33,209 bases of DNA, taken from positions 1-33,209 of the forward strand of contig CAOKQK010000039.1 in assembly GCA_948470905.1 (NCBI GenBank), read 5' to 3'. This DNA is from an uncultured Lachnospiraceae bacterium. GTDB lineage: Bacteria; Bacillota; Clostridia; Lachnospirales; Lachnospiraceae. The notes under the pieces were generated by a model. That model was not told where the DNA came from, did not search any database, and saw nothing but the letters and a program-made list of their open reading frames with translations. Positions 1 through 8,670 of the stretch are shown piece by piece (within the stretch, counting starts at the first letter, position 1; every line of letters begins with the position of its first letter). A program made the position numbers and the translations under genes.

Positions 1-295
1 GACAGCCAGGAAACAGGTAAGGCGGATACAGGCAGGGCAGGTAAGGACAGCCAGGAAACAGGTAAGGCGGATACAGGCAGGGCAGGTAAGGACAGCCAGG
101 GAACAGGTAAGGCGGATACAGGCAGGGCAGGTAAAGACGGCCAGGAAACCGGCAAGACGGATAAAGACAAGACGGATGCGGGCAAGGCAGGTAAAGACGG
201 CCAGGGAACCGGCAAGACGGATAAAGACAAGACGGATGCGGGCAAGGCAGGTAAAGACAGCCGGGAAACAGGCAAGGCGGATAAAGACAAGGCAG
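1..295 (+). repeat. In-frame tandem repeats in the IF-2 N-terminal region
   Basis: Three 45-bp units (1-45, 46-90, 91-135) encode [15 protein letters not shown] with one E/G change. Two 60-bp units follow (136-195, 196-255) encoding the expanded form [20 protein letters not shown], then a decaying copy from 256. All lengths are multiples of three, so the IF-2 frame is kept. The array begins at base 1 and may continue to the left of the window. The product is highly charged and probably disordered. Confidence 0.9.
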
Positions 296-3200
296 TCAGA
301 GGCAAAAAGGACAAAGACAGGGAGGAGAAGGCGGCAGAGGCCGAAAACACCGGGACGGAAGACGTTAAGATGGATAATACGAGGGTAAAAGATACGAAAA
401 AGGAAACAAAAACAGACACAAAGACGGAAGGCATCAAAACAGAAGGTACAAGGACGGATGATGCTAAGGCGAAAGGCGCCCGGAAGGAAGGCGCTGTGAA
501 AGAAAATTCAGGAAAGGAGAATTCTGTGAGAGAGGAAAAGCCTGCGAAAGCGGATCCGGCACAGGCGGAAGGAAAGCAGGATGCGCCTGCCGCAAAGGCT
601 GCGGAGTCGGACGCTCCCAAAAAGAAGAAGACCATCATCTTTGTGAGCAATCCGCAGAATTCCAAGATGTCGGGCCAGCGCCAGAATCAGGGCGGGAACA
701 ACAGGGCGCAGGGAGGCGGCAGCAGACCCAATAACGGGCGCGGCAGCGGGAAGAGCAGCAAGCCCCAGGAGAAACCGCGCATGCCGATCAAGCCCCTGAC
801 GCCCCCGTCCCCGACCCCTGCGGTACAGATGGTGCCATCCAGGCAGCCTCAGCACAAGGCGCGTCCTGAACAGCAGGCAGAGAAGAAGGAGGCAGTGCAG
901 GCAGCTGCGAGGGAGCAGGATAAGCTGCAGGGCCAGCCTTCCCAGGGGGAGAAGACACAGAACCGTCCTCAGGGAGACAGGGTTCAGAATGCCCGTCCTC
1001 AGGGAGAAAGGTCCCAGAATCATCCTCAGGGAGAGAGAGCCAGGAACGCCGGGAATGGTCAGGACAGAGGCAGCCAGGACAGGAATAATCAGGATAGAGG
1101 CGGCAGGTTTAACGACAATCGCGGCGATAACAGGAACCGCGACAACAGAGGCCAGGGCGGTCGTCAGGACAGAGGGCAGTTCCAGAACAGAGGAGGCAGT
1201 GGAAATGGCGGCGGCAGACCTACGGGAGACAGACAGAATGGATTTCAGAGATCTGGCAGGCCGGGCGGTGAAGGCGGTCAGGGTGACAGGCGTATGCCTG
1301 GCGCTGGTCCGGACCGCGGTCGCGGCTTTGGAGGTGGTTCCCGCGATAACGGCGGCTATAACCGCGGCAATGGAGGAACGGGAGCTGGATTCCGGGATAA
1401 AGGAACAGGCAAGGGCTTTGGCACAGATGCTGCGCCCGCAAAGGATATGGAAAAGAAGCGCGAGGAAGAAAAGAGACGCGCAAACAGCCAGGAGAAGGAT
1501 AAGCGCTCCAGGAAGGATCACATTTACGAGGAAGAAGACACACTGAAGAACAGGCCCGGCAGGTTCATTAAGCCGGAAAAGAAGAAGGAAGAGGCGGTGG
1601 AGGAGGTCATCAAGGTGATCACCCTGCCGGAGATGATAACGATCAAGGACCTGGCGGACAAAATGAAGCTGCAGCCCTCCGCTATTGTCAAGAAGCTTTT
1701 CCTGGAAGGAAAGATCGTCACCGTCAACCAGGAGATCTCCTACGAGGATGCGGAAGGCATTGCCATGGAATACGACATCCTCTGCGAGAAGGAGGTCAAG
1801 GTCGATGTCATTGAAGAACTGTTGAAGGAGGATGACGAGGAGGAGAGCAAGCTGGTGGAGAGGCCGCCTGTCATCTGTGTCATGGGTCATGTGGATCATG
1901 GAAAAACTTCCCTGCTGGATGCCATCAGGAAGACAAATGTCACCGACAGGGAGGCAGGAGGTATCACACAGCACATAGGTGCGTATACTGTAAATGTCAG
2001 CGGAAGGAAGATAACCTTTTTGGACACGCCGGGACACGAGGCGTTTACCGCCATGCGTATGCGGGGTGCAAATTCCACCGATATCGCGATCCTGGTGGTT
2101 GCGGCGGATGACGGCGTCATGCCTCAGACCGTCGAGGCTATCAGCCACGCAAAGGCGGCTGGCATCGAGATCATCGTGGCGGTCAACAAGATCGACAAAC
2201 CCTCTGCGAACATCGACCGCGTGAAGCAGGAGCTGACGGAGTATGAACTGGTCGCTACGGACTGGGGCGGGAGCACGGAGTTCGTACCTGTGTCCGCAAA
2301 GTCCGGGGAGGGCATTGAGGATCTGCTGGAGACCATTCTGCTCACGGCGGATATCCTGGAGCTGAAGGCAAATCCTGAAAGAAGGGCGAGAGGGCTGGTC
2401 ATCGAGGCGGAGCTGGATAAGGGACGCGGACCTGTGGCAACCGTGCTGGTGCAGAAGGGAACCCTGCATGTGGGAGACTTTATTTCTGCCGGGGCATGCT
2501 ACGGCAAAGTGCGTGCGATGGTGGATGACAAGGGCAGGCGCGTGAAGGAGGCAACTCCCTCCATGCCTGTGGAGATACTGGGACTGTCCGATGTGCCCAG
2601 CGCAGGTGAGGTGTTTATCGCCCATGAGAATGACAAGACGGCAAAGACCTACGCGGAGACTTATCTGGCGCAGAATAAGGAGAGGAAGCTGGAGGAGACC
2701 AAGGCAAAAATGTCTCTGGACGATCTGTTCTCCCAGATCCAGGAGGGCAGCTTAAAGGAGCTGAACCTGATTGTCAAGGCGGATGTACAGGGAAGCGTGG
2801 AGGCGGTAAAACAGTCTCTGCTGAAGCTTTCCAACGAGGAGGTCGTGGTAAAGTGCATCCATGGCGGCGTCGGCGCCATCAACGAGTCCGATGTCACTCT
2901 GGCAAGCGCTTCCAATGCGATCATCATCGGCTTTAACGTAAGGCCTGACGTGACCGCCAAGGCGACTGCGGAGCGGGAGGGCGTGGATGTAAGGCTGTAC
3001 AAGGTCATCTACCAGGCAATCGAGGATGTGGAAGCTGCCATGAAGGGTATGCTTGACCCTGTCTTTGAAGAAAAGGTTATCGGCCACGCGGAGGTCAGAC
3101 AGATATTCAGGGCTTCCCAGATTGGAAATATTGCAGGTTCTTATGTGATGGACGGCATATTCCAGAGAGGCTGCAAGATCCGCATCACCCGTGAGGGAAA

Positions 3201-3360
3201 TCAGATCTATGAGGGCGCGCTGGCATCCCTGAAACGTTTCAAGGATGATGTAAAGGAAGTGAAAGAGGGCTTTGAGTGCGGCCTGGTATTTGAGGGCTTT
3301 GACCAGATCCAGGAGCTGGATATGATCGAGGCGTATATTATGGTGGAGGTGCCCAGGTAA
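1..3360 (+). CDS. infB: Translation initiation factor IF-2, 5' end outside the window
   Basis: IF-2 is the GTPase that places initiator tRNA on the 30S subunit and drives subunit joining. The frame is open from base 1. A Met at 370 would give 996 residues but has no good ribosome binding site, and the in-frame repeats upstream continue the same acidic/basic low-complexity style, so the true start is probably beyond the left edge. Numbering from Met370: a charged Lys/Glu-rich region, an RG/Gln/Asn-rich tract at about 195-350, an IF2_N-type domain at about 417-473, then the G domain with GHVDHGKT (505-512), DTPGH (552-556), NKID (606-609) and SAK (642-644), followed by the conserved C-terminal domains ending in MVEVPR. 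The visible protein of at least 1119 residues is longer than typical IF-2, all of the excess being N-terminal. It heads a cluster with rbfA, nrnA, truB and ribF. Identity is certain; only the start is unknown. Confidence 0.97.
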   Translation, partial: DSQETGKADTGRAGKDSQETGKADTGRAGKDSQGTGKADTGRAGKDGQETGKTDKDKTDAGKAGKDGQGTGKTDKDKTDAGKAGKDSRETGKADKDKAVRGKKDKDREEKAAEAENTGTEDVKMDNTRVKDTKKETKTDTKTEGIKTEGTRTDDAKAKGARKEGAVKENSGKENSVREEKPAKADPAQAEGKQDAPAAKAAESDAPKKKKTIIFVSNPQNSKMSGQRQNQGGNNRAQGGGSRPNNGRGSGKSSKPQEKPRMPIKPLTPPSPTPAVQMVPSRQPQHKARPEQQAEKKEAVQAAAREQDKLQGQPSQGEKTQNRPQGDRVQNARPQGERSQNHPQGERARNAGNGQDRGSQDRNNQDRGGRFNDNRGDNRNRDNRGQGGRQDRGQFQNRGGSGNGGGRPTGDRQNGFQRSGRPGGEGGQGDRRMPGAGPDRGRGFGGGSRDNGGYNRGNGGTGAGFRDKGTGKGFGTDAAPAKDMEKKREEEKRRANSQEKDKRSRKDHIYEEEDTLKNRPGRFIKPEKKKEEAVEEVIKVITLPEMITIKDLADKMKLQPSAIVKKLFLEGKIVTVNQEISYEDAEGIAMEYDILCEKEVKVDVIEELLKEDDEEESKLVERPPVICVMGHVDHGKTSLLDAIRKTNVTDREAGGITQHIGAYTVNVSGRKITFLDTPGHEAFTAMRMRGANSTDIAILVVAADDGVMPQTVEAISHAKAAGIEIIVAVNKIDKPSANIDRVKQELTEYELVATDWGGSTEFVPVSAKSGEGIEDLLETILLTADILELKANPERRARGLVIEAELDKGRGPVATVLVQKGTLHVGDFISAGACYGKVRAMVDDKGRRVKEATPSMPVEILGLSDVPSAGEVFIAHENDKTAKTYAETYLAQNKERKLEETKAKMSLDDLFSQIQEGSLKELNLIVKADVQGSVEAVKQSLLKLSNEEVVVKCIHGGVGAINESDVTLASASNAIIIGFNVRPDVTAKATAEREGVDVRLYKVIYQAIEDVEAAMKGMLDPVFEEKVIGHAEVRQIFRASQIGNIAGSYVMDGIFQRGCKIRITREGNQIYEGALASLKRFKDDVKEVKEGFECGLVFEGFDQIQELDMIEAYIMVEVPR

Positions 3361-3386
3361 GTGCGAGGGCATTCTCCCGGACCTTG

Positions 3387-3444
3387 ATTCCCGCGGGCAA
3401 TGAGTCATGAGCCCGGGGAAGCTTCCTGAAAGTTTACTTTTCTG
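3387..3444 (-). repeat. Dispersed repeat element, copy A
   Basis: Read on the minus strand, this infB-rbfA spacer closely matches 11377-11435 read on the plus strand: a CAGAA(A)AGTAAACTT block, then GGAAG, then CTTCCCCGGGC, then a TGCC(C/T)GCGGGAAT block. The core CCCGCGGG is palindromic and folds with the nearby GCCCGGGGA. The stretch 3384-3405 is also identical over 22 bases to 29275-29296. No coding potential is seen. Whether it is mobile or a transcript-end structure is unknown. Confidence 0.55.
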
Positions 3445-3509
3445 AGGCGAATGCTGCGGGGCTGTTCATGGTGCAGCATACAAAAAGGATATAGGGACAG
3501 AATAAGAAT

Positions 3510-3920
3510 ATGAGAAAAAACAGTGTAAAAAATACCCGTATCAACGGGGAGGTGCAGCGTGTCCTGGCTGAGATCATCCGGGGGGAGATCAAAGACCCCA
3601 GGATCAGCCCGTGGACAAGCGTTGTGGCCGTGGAGGTGGCTCCTGACCTGAAGAGCTGTAAGGCGTGGATCAGCGTGCTCGGTGACGAGGAAGCCAGGAT
3701 CAACACGCTGCAGGGGCTTAAGAGTGCGGAGGGCTTCATCAGAAGGCAGCTGGCGCGGATCGTGAACCTGCGCAACACGCCGGAGATCAGCTTTGTCATG
3801 GACCAGTCCATTGAGTATGGCGTCAACATGTCGCGCAGGATTGACGAGGTTGTAGCTCAGGACGATGAGCGCGCCATGAACAGGGCAGATGAATGCACAG
3901 AGGAGACGGGGCAGGCGTAG
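3510..3920 (+). CDS. rbfA: Ribosome-binding factor A
   Basis: This 136-residue protein matches RbfA in size and pattern. RbfA is a small KH-like protein that binds the 30S subunit and assists late 16S rRNA 5'-end maturation. Visible family signatures are the N-terminal RINGEVQRVLAEIIRGEIKDPR segment (here starting NTRINGEV), the central VAVEVAPDLKSCKAWISVLG strand-helix region, and LRNTPEISFVMDQSIEYG near the end. The ATG at 3510 follows a weak AGGGA about a dozen bases upstream. It lies 150 bases after infB and one base before the likely nrnA start, so it is probably co-transcribed with both. The infB-rbfA pairing is widespread in bacteria, which supports the call. Confidence 0.95.
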   Translation: MRKNSVKNTRINGEVQRVLAEIIRGEIKDPRISPWTSVVAVEVAPDLKSCKAWISVLGDEEARINTLQGLKSAEGFIRRQLARIVNLRNTPEISFVMDQSIEYGVNMSRRIDEVVAQDDERAMNRADECTEETGQA

Positions 3921-3921
3921 T

Positions 3922-4896
3922 ATGGAACTGGATATTTTGAACGAATGTAAAAATGCGGGCAGGATCGGCATCAGCGGGCATGTGCGTCCCGACGGAGACT
4001 GCACGGGTGCCTGTCTGGGGCTGTGGCAGTATCTGCGCAGGTGCCTGCCGGAGGCTGACGTAAAGGTCTATCTGGAGAAGCCTGCGGATATCTTTTCAGA
4101 GTTAAAGGGGTATCAGGAGATAGTCACTGACTTTCCCGAGGAAGCTCCCTTTGACGTATATTTTGTGCTGGATACCAGCGCAGACAGGCTGGGGGGCGCG
4201 GAGAAGTATTTTCACGCCGCGGCGAAGAAGATCAATATTGACCATCATGTCAGCAATCCGGGCTGCGGCGATGTGAATTATCTGCGTCCACAGGTGGGTT
4301 CCACCTGCGAGCTTTTGTATGACCTGATGGATCGGGACAGGATGGACAGGGACATTGCCATGGCAGTGTATACCGGCATCATTCATGATACCGGTGTATT
4401 CCAGTACTCCAACACTTCCCCGGACACCATGAGGAAGGGGGCTGAGCTGATCAGCTATGGATTTGATTTTGCAAGGCTGATCCAGGAGACCTTTTATCAA
4501 AAGACTTATGTCCAGACGCAGATCATGGGGCGCACCCTCATGGAGAGCATATGTTTTATGGACGGCAGATGCATCGTTGGCTCTGTGGACCGCAGGACCA
4601 TGGACTTTTATCAGGCAGAGCCCAGGGACCTGGACGGGATCGTGAACCAGCTGCGCAACATCAAGGGGGTCAGCTGTGCTATTTTCATGTACCAGACAGG
4701 GGGACAGGAATACAAGGTCAGCCTCCGCTCTGACGAGACGGTCAACGTGGCTAAGGTGGCGGAATACTTTGGCGGCGGCGGGCATGTCAGGGCGGCGGGC
4801 TGTACCATGACAGGGACTTTTCATGACTGCGTGAACAATCTGTCCTTACATATTGAGGAGCAATTAAAGGCGTTATGTGGAACGGTATCATCATAA
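3922..4896 (+). CDS. nrnA: DHH-family oligoribonuclease / pAp phosphatase (NrnA-like)
   Basis: NrnA-type DHH/DHHA1 phosphoesterases degrade nanoRNAs of two to five nucleotides and dephosphorylate pAp, finishing cytoplasmic RNA turnover. The metal motifs are in order: GHVRPDGDC (residues 19-27, the HxxPDGD site), DTSAD, the DHH triad at 107-109, and the DHHA1 motif GGGGHVRAAG starting at 284. I start it at ATG 3922, one base after the rbfA stop; an upstream in-frame ATG at 3889 lies inside rbfA and adds an Arg-rich segment atypical of the family. The predicted length of 324 residues is normal. Its 3' end overlaps truB by 22 bases, implying translational coupling. The infB-rbfA-nrnA-truB-ribF order is common in Clostridia. 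Confidence 0.92.
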   Translation: MELDILNECKNAGRIGISGHVRPDGDCTGACLGLWQYLRRCLPEADVKVYLEKPADIFSELKGYQEIVTDFPEEAPFDVYFVLDTSADRLGGAEKYFHAAAKKINIDHHVSNPGCGDVNYLRPQVGSTCELLYDLMDRDRMDRDIAMAVYTGIIHDTGVFQYSNTSPDTMRKGAELISYGFDFARLIQETFYQKTYVQTQIMGRTLMESICFMDGRCIVGSVDRRTMDFYQAEPRDLDGIVNQLRNIKGVSCAIFMYQTGGQEYKVSLRSDETVNVAKVAEYFGGGGHVRAAGCTMTGTFHDCVNNLSLHIEEQLKALCGTVSS

Positions 4897-5780
4897 TCAA
4901 TAAGGAACCCGGATTCACCTCCCACGATGTGGTGGCGAAGATGCGGGGGATCTGCGGCCAGAGAAAGATCGGTCACACAGGGACCCTGGATCCGGCGGCG
5001 GTGGGTGTGCTTCCTGTCTGCCTGGGCAGCGCCACGAAGCTTTGTGACCTGCTGACCGACAAGGACAAGGAGTATGTGGCAGAGCTCCTTTTAGGAGTGG
5101 AGACGGACACCCAGGACACTACAGGGCAGGTTCTGAGGGAGAGACCGGTGTCCGTGACGCCGGAGCAGGTGCGGCAGTGCGCAGTGTCGTTCACAGGCCA
5201 TATCATGCAGGTGCCGCCCATGTATTCCGCACTTAAAATAAACGGGAAAAAGCTCTATGAGCTTGCCAGGGAAGGCAGGGAGGTGGAGCGCAGCGCCCGC
5301 CCTGTGACAATACATGAGCTGGAGGTCCTGGAGCTCCGGCTTCCTGTGGTACGCTTTCGTGTGGTCTGTTCCAAGGGGACTTACATCAGGACCCTCTGCG
5401 CGGACATGGGGGAGAAGCTTGGCTGCGGAGGCGCCATGCAGAGCCTGCGGCGCACAAGGTCAGGGAGTTTCCTTTTAAGCGATGCGATCACCCTGGGCGA
5501 GCTGCAGGGGCTTAAGGATGAGCGGAGGCTGGGAGAAGTCATAAAGCCCGTGGACAGCGTGTTTGCAGGGTGCCCGGCGCTTCATGTGTGCAGTGAGCAC
5601 ACAAAGCTTCTGGACAACGGCAACGCATTTTTGCCGGAGCACACCTGTGAGGGCAAGGTCCATGAACCTGGGGGCTGGGTGCGGGTCTACAGACAGGACG
5701 GCAGCTTCGCGGGAGTCTATGCCTATGTGCCGGAGGGAAAAAAGTACAAACCTGTAAAAATGTTTTTGGAGAAAGAGTGA
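4875..5780 (+). CDS. truB: tRNA pseudouridine-55 synthase
   Basis: TruB isomerises uridine 55 in the T-loop of most tRNAs. The sequence opens MWNGIIIINKEPGFTSHDVV, the typical start. It contains the catalytic motif GHTGTLDPAAVGVLP with the nucleophilic Asp at residue 39, the YSALKINGKKLYELAREG segment, and the RVVCSKGTYIRTLCADMG motif. At 301 residues it is full length, with a short C-terminal PUA-like extension ending near KYKPVKMFLEKE. The ATG overlaps the end of nrnA by 22 bases, so translation is probably coupled. ribF follows after seven bases. Confidence 0.96.
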   Translation: MWNGIIIINKEPGFTSHDVVAKMRGICGQRKIGHTGTLDPAAVGVLPVCLGSATKLCDLLTDKDKEYVAELLLGVETDTQDTTGQVLRERPVSVTPEQVRQCAVSFTGHIMQVPPMYSALKINGKKLYELAREGREVERSARPVTIHELEVLELRLPVVRFRVVCSKGTYIRTLCADMGEKLGCGGAMQSLRRTRSGSFLLSDAITLGELQGLKDERRLGEVIKPVDSVFAGCPALHVCSEHTKLLDNGNAFLPEHTCEGKVHEPGGWVRVYRQDGSFAGVYAYVPEGKKYKPVKMFLEKE

Positions 5781-5787
5781 CGGCTGA

Positions 5788-6702
5788 TTGGAGATCATAA
5801 CAAATACAACGGAGTTTTATCTGGAGACAGAGACCGCGGCGGCGCTGGGCAAGTTCGACGGGGTACACATAGGGCACAGGCGGCTGCTGGACGAGATCAT
5901 CCTGCGAAAGGGCAGGGGGCTTGCCGCCTGCGTCTTTACCTTTGATCCCACGCCTGCGGTGTTTTTTGGAAGCTCCGACGGCAGGGAGCTGACTACGAAA
6001 GAAGAAAAGAGGCTGTTGTTTGAGCGGCTTGGGATTGATATCCTCATAGAATATCCGCTGGATGCGGGCACTGCGGCCATGCCGCCTGAGGACTTTGCCG
6101 TGCAGGTGCTTGCAAGGCAGATGAATGTGCGCTATATCGCGGCGGGAAGCGACCTGTCCTTTGGGGCGGGGGGAGCCGGGGACGCAGCGCTTCTTGAGAG
6201 GCTGGGACCGGAGCTTGGCTTTGAGATTTCCACCATTGACAAGGTGTGCATGGATGGCGTGGAGGTCAGCTCCACCTATGTGCGAAGCCAGGTGGAGGGC
6301 GGGCATATGCAGGCTGTGGAACGGCTGTTGGGGATGCCCTATATGATCGCGGGCAGGGTGGCGGAAGGAAGGAAGCTTGGCAGGCGGCTGGGCTTTCCCA
6401 CGGTCAATCTGCTTCCCGGGGCGAACAAGCTGCTGCCGCCCAACGGCGTCTATTTTTCAAGGGTGCGCCGGGGCGGGAAAATGTACCGCGCCATCAGCAA
6501 TGTGGGCTGTAAGCCCACGGTGGCATCCGGGGGAGTCGTCGGGGTGGAATCTTATATTTATGACTTTGACGAGATGATCTACGGTGAGGAGATCGAGGTG
6601 TACCTCTGGGGATTTTTGAGGCCGGAACGATGTTTTGAGAACGTGGAGGCGCTGCGGGAGCAGCTGGAAAAGGACATTGCGGCAGGGGCAGGACAGTTTT
6701 GA
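5788..6702 (+). CDS. ribF: Bifunctional riboflavin kinase / FAD synthetase
   Basis: RibF phosphorylates riboflavin to FMN and adenylylates FMN to FAD. The N-terminal FMN adenylyltransferase half carries ALGKFDGVHIGHRRLL (nucleotidyltransferase GxxxxGHxxL signature, about residues 20-35) and the STYVRSQVEGG region. The C-terminal kinase half starts near GRVAEGRKLGRRLGFPTVNL, where PTVN is the Mg-ATP site, and includes GVESYIYDFDEMIYGEEIEVYLWGFLRPE. The start must be at or after TTG 5788 because an in-frame TGA lies at 5785; MEIITNTTEFYLETETAAALG fits family N-termini, so TTG is chosen despite a poorly spaced GGAG. The 304-residue length is normal. It is the last gene of the infB cluster. Confidence 0.95.
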   Translation: MEIITNTTEFYLETETAAALGKFDGVHIGHRRLLDEIILRKGRGLAACVFTFDPTPAVFFGSSDGRELTTKEEKRLLFERLGIDILIEYPLDAGTAAMPPEDFAVQVLARQMNVRYIAAGSDLSFGAGGAGDAALLERLGPELGFEISTIDKVCMDGVEVSSTYVRSQVEGGHMQAVERLLGMPYMIAGRVAEGRKLGRRLGFPTVNLLPGANKLLPPNGVYFSRVRRGGKMYRAISNVGCKPTVASGGVVGVESYIYDFDEMIYGEEIEVYLWGFLRPERCFENVEALREQLEKDIAAGAGQF

Positions 6703-6726
6703 AAGTGTTATGGACAGGGCGCTGCC

Positions 6727-6746
6727 AATTAAAAATTTAATTTTTT
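6727..6746 (+). terminator. Weak AT-only hairpin after ribF
   Basis: AATTAAA pairs with TTTAATT across two bases and is followed by TTTT. The stem contains no G-C pairs, so it is at best a weak terminator for the infB-ribF operon. Confidence 0.3.
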
Positions 6747-6779
6747 ATAAAAAAAATGTAAAATATTGAAAATTTTCTA

Positions 6780-6808
6780 TTGTAAGTTTTTGTTTTTTCC
6801 CGTAAAAT
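6780..6808 (+). promoter_or_regulatory. Sigma-A-type promoter for the Na/Pi cotransporter
   Basis: TTGTAA and TAAAAT are separated by 17 bases, with an AT-rich upstream stretch. It would give a leader of roughly 85 bases before the ATG at 6899. Confidence 0.55.
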
Positions 6809-6898
6809 GGAATCGATATGTGTCATCGTGGCTTTCAGAAACGGTTCAGTGATCTTCCTGAGTGGTCACAGTTTTAACAATCGAAGGGAAAAGACTGC

Positions 6899-8548
6899 AT
6901 GAATACAACTATACTTTTATCTATGGCTGGCGGCTTAGGGCTTTTTTTGTTCGGAATGCGTGTGATGAGTGATTCCATCGAGAAGGTTGCAGGCGCCAAG
7001 CTTCGACAGATCCTTGAATTTTTCACAACAAACCGTTTCACGGGCATGCTGGTGGGCATCGTGTTCACCGGGATCATCCAATCCTCCTCCGCCTGTACGG
7101 CAATGGTGGTAAGCTTTGTAAATGCCGGCCTTATGAACCTGTATCAGGCAGCCGGCGTTATCTTTGGTGCCAATATCGGTACCACAATCACATCACAGCT
7201 GGTATCCTTTAATCTGTCTGCATACGCGCCTGTCATCCTTCTGGCAGGGGTGCTGCTTGTGATGTTCTGCAAAAATGACAAGGTGAAGAAGTTTGCGGAG
7301 ATCATCATCGGCTTCGGCGTCCTTTTCCTGGGACTGAGCACCATGTCCGGCTCCATGGCGGAGATGAGGAATGTGCCCGAGGTAGTGGGGCTTTTGCAGT
7401 CCCTAAAAAATCCTTTCCTGGCAACCATTGTGGGCCTGCTTTTGACCTCGGTCATTCAGAGCTCCTCCGTGACGGTCAGCATCGTGCTGCTGTTGGCGAA
7501 CCAGGATCTGCTGTCCCTGCACATTGCCCTGTATATCATCCTGGGCTGTAATATCGGGGCCTGCACTACGGCGCTGCTCGCCTCCCTTGCGGGAAAGAAG
7601 GATGCAAAAAGGGCTGCTCTGATCCATTTCTGGTTTAATGTCATCGGCACGGTGCTTTTGTACCTGGTGCTGTTTGTGGCAGAGGAGCCTGTCATGAAGC
7701 TGATCTGGGCAGTCTCGGGGGATAACGGGCGTTTCGTTGCAAATGCCCATACGCTGATCAAGATTTTCCAGGTCATTATTTTATTCCCGTTTTCCAAATG
7801 GATTGTCAAGCTGGCATGCGTCTGTGTGCCGGGTGAGGACAAGAAGGTGGGCTATCGGGAGAGCTATCAGCTTAAGTTCATCGGGGATAAGGTGGTCTTT
7901 AATCCCGCTACCGCTGTGGTGGGTGTCATGAAGGAGATTGACAGGATGGCTTCTCTTGCATATGAGAACCTCAACCGCGCCATGAATGCGCTGATCACCC
8001 TGGATGAGGAGGATATGGAAGAAGTCTATGAGGTGGAGAAGAATATTGACTTCCTGAACCATGCCATCACGGACTATCTGGTGAAGATCAACCAGACCAC
8101 CCTGCCCATAGAGGACCTGAAAAGCATCGGTGCCCTGTTCCATGTGGTAAACGATATCGAGCGCATCGGCGACCACGCGGAGAATGTGGCGGATGCCGCC
8201 AGGCAGCGTAAAGAATCCGGCGTCGCTTTCAGCAAAGAGGCGCAGAAGGAAATGGGAGAGATGCTGGATATGGTCAATAAGCTGATCCAGTATGCCATGG
8301 AGATGTTCTACAAGGGGGATGAGACCCACATGCAGGATGTCATAGATCTGGAGGATGCGGTGGACGCCAAGGAAAAGGCGCTGCAGAAGTTCCACATCCA
8401 GCGCCTGACCAGAGGGGAGTGTACGCCGGAAGCAGGCATGATCTTCTCGGATATCGTCTCCGGGCTGGAGCGCGTGGCGGATCACGCCACCAATGTTGCG
8501 TTTGCCATCATTGCGGAGGAGAAGGAAGCGGACGCGGCGGAGGCATAG
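6899..8548 (+). CDS. Na/Pi cotransporter family protein with PhoU-like C-terminal domain
   Basis: A 549-residue type II (PF02690-like) sodium-phosphate symporter of the NptA/YjbB kind. The membrane half contains two inverted copies of the family motif, IIQSSSACTAM (QSSS at 61-64) and VIQSSSVTVSI (QSSS at 187-190), each followed by a GxNIGTT/GCNIGAC segment. Several hydrophobic spans end near residue 300. From about 340 the chain becomes helical and charged with LFHVVNDIERIGDHAENVAD and SGLERVADHATNVAF, two PhoU-type ExxxxxD/H repeats, suggesting a regulatory cytoplasmic domain. It probably moves phosphate with sodium; direction cannot be read from sequence. The start at 6899 has only a modest GAAGGG upstream. 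Confidence 0.9.
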   Translation: MNTTILLSMAGGLGLFLFGMRVMSDSIEKVAGAKLRQILEFFTTNRFTGMLVGIVFTGIIQSSSACTAMVVSFVNAGLMNLYQAAGVIFGANIGTTITSQLVSFNLSAYAPVILLAGVLLVMFCKNDKVKKFAEIIIGFGVLFLGLSTMSGSMAEMRNVPEVVGLLQSLKNPFLATIVGLLLTSVIQSSSVTVSIVLLLANQDLLSLHIALYIILGCNIGACTTALLASLAGKKDAKRAALIHFWFNVIGTVLLYLVLFVAEEPVMKLIWAVSGDNGRFVANAHTLIKIFQVIILFPFSKWIVKLACVCVPGEDKKVGYRESYQLKFIGDKVVFNPATAVVGVMKEIDRMASLAYENLNRAMNALITLDEEDMEEVYEVEKNIDFLNHAITDYLVKINQTTLPIEDLKSIGALFHVVNDIERIGDHAENVADAARQRKESGVAFSKEAQKEMGEMLDMVNKLIQYAMEMFYKGDETHMQDVIDLEDAVDAKEKALQKFHIQRLTRGECTPEAGMIFSDIVSGLERVADHATNVAFAIIAEEKEADAAEA

Positions 8549-8576
8549 AAAACCAAAATAAACCACTATTTTCTTG

Positions 8577-8605
8577 TTGACATATGACAGATGTGCCTGT
8601 ATAAT
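8577..8605 (+). promoter_or_regulatory. Consensus sigma-A promoter for the NlpC/P60 gene
   Basis: A perfect TTGACA and a perfect TATAAT lie 17 bases apart just after the cotransporter stop. Transcription would begin near 8612, about 60 bases before the ATG at 8671. Confidence 0.85.
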
Positions 8606-8670
8606 TTGATATGCGCGTAACAAATTCGTAACAATTTTGTAAATACATATTCATATTAGAGGGTACATAC

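Noticed and set aside
989-1546. 185-codon plus-strand frame inside infB
   Set aside because: It is a shifted reading of the RG-rich low-complexity region, composed of Ala/Arg/Thr/Glu runs.
508-2625. 705-codon open frame on the minus strand across infB
   Set aside because: It is antisense to a certain gene, arises from codon bias, and has Leu/Arg/His-rich composition without any family pattern.
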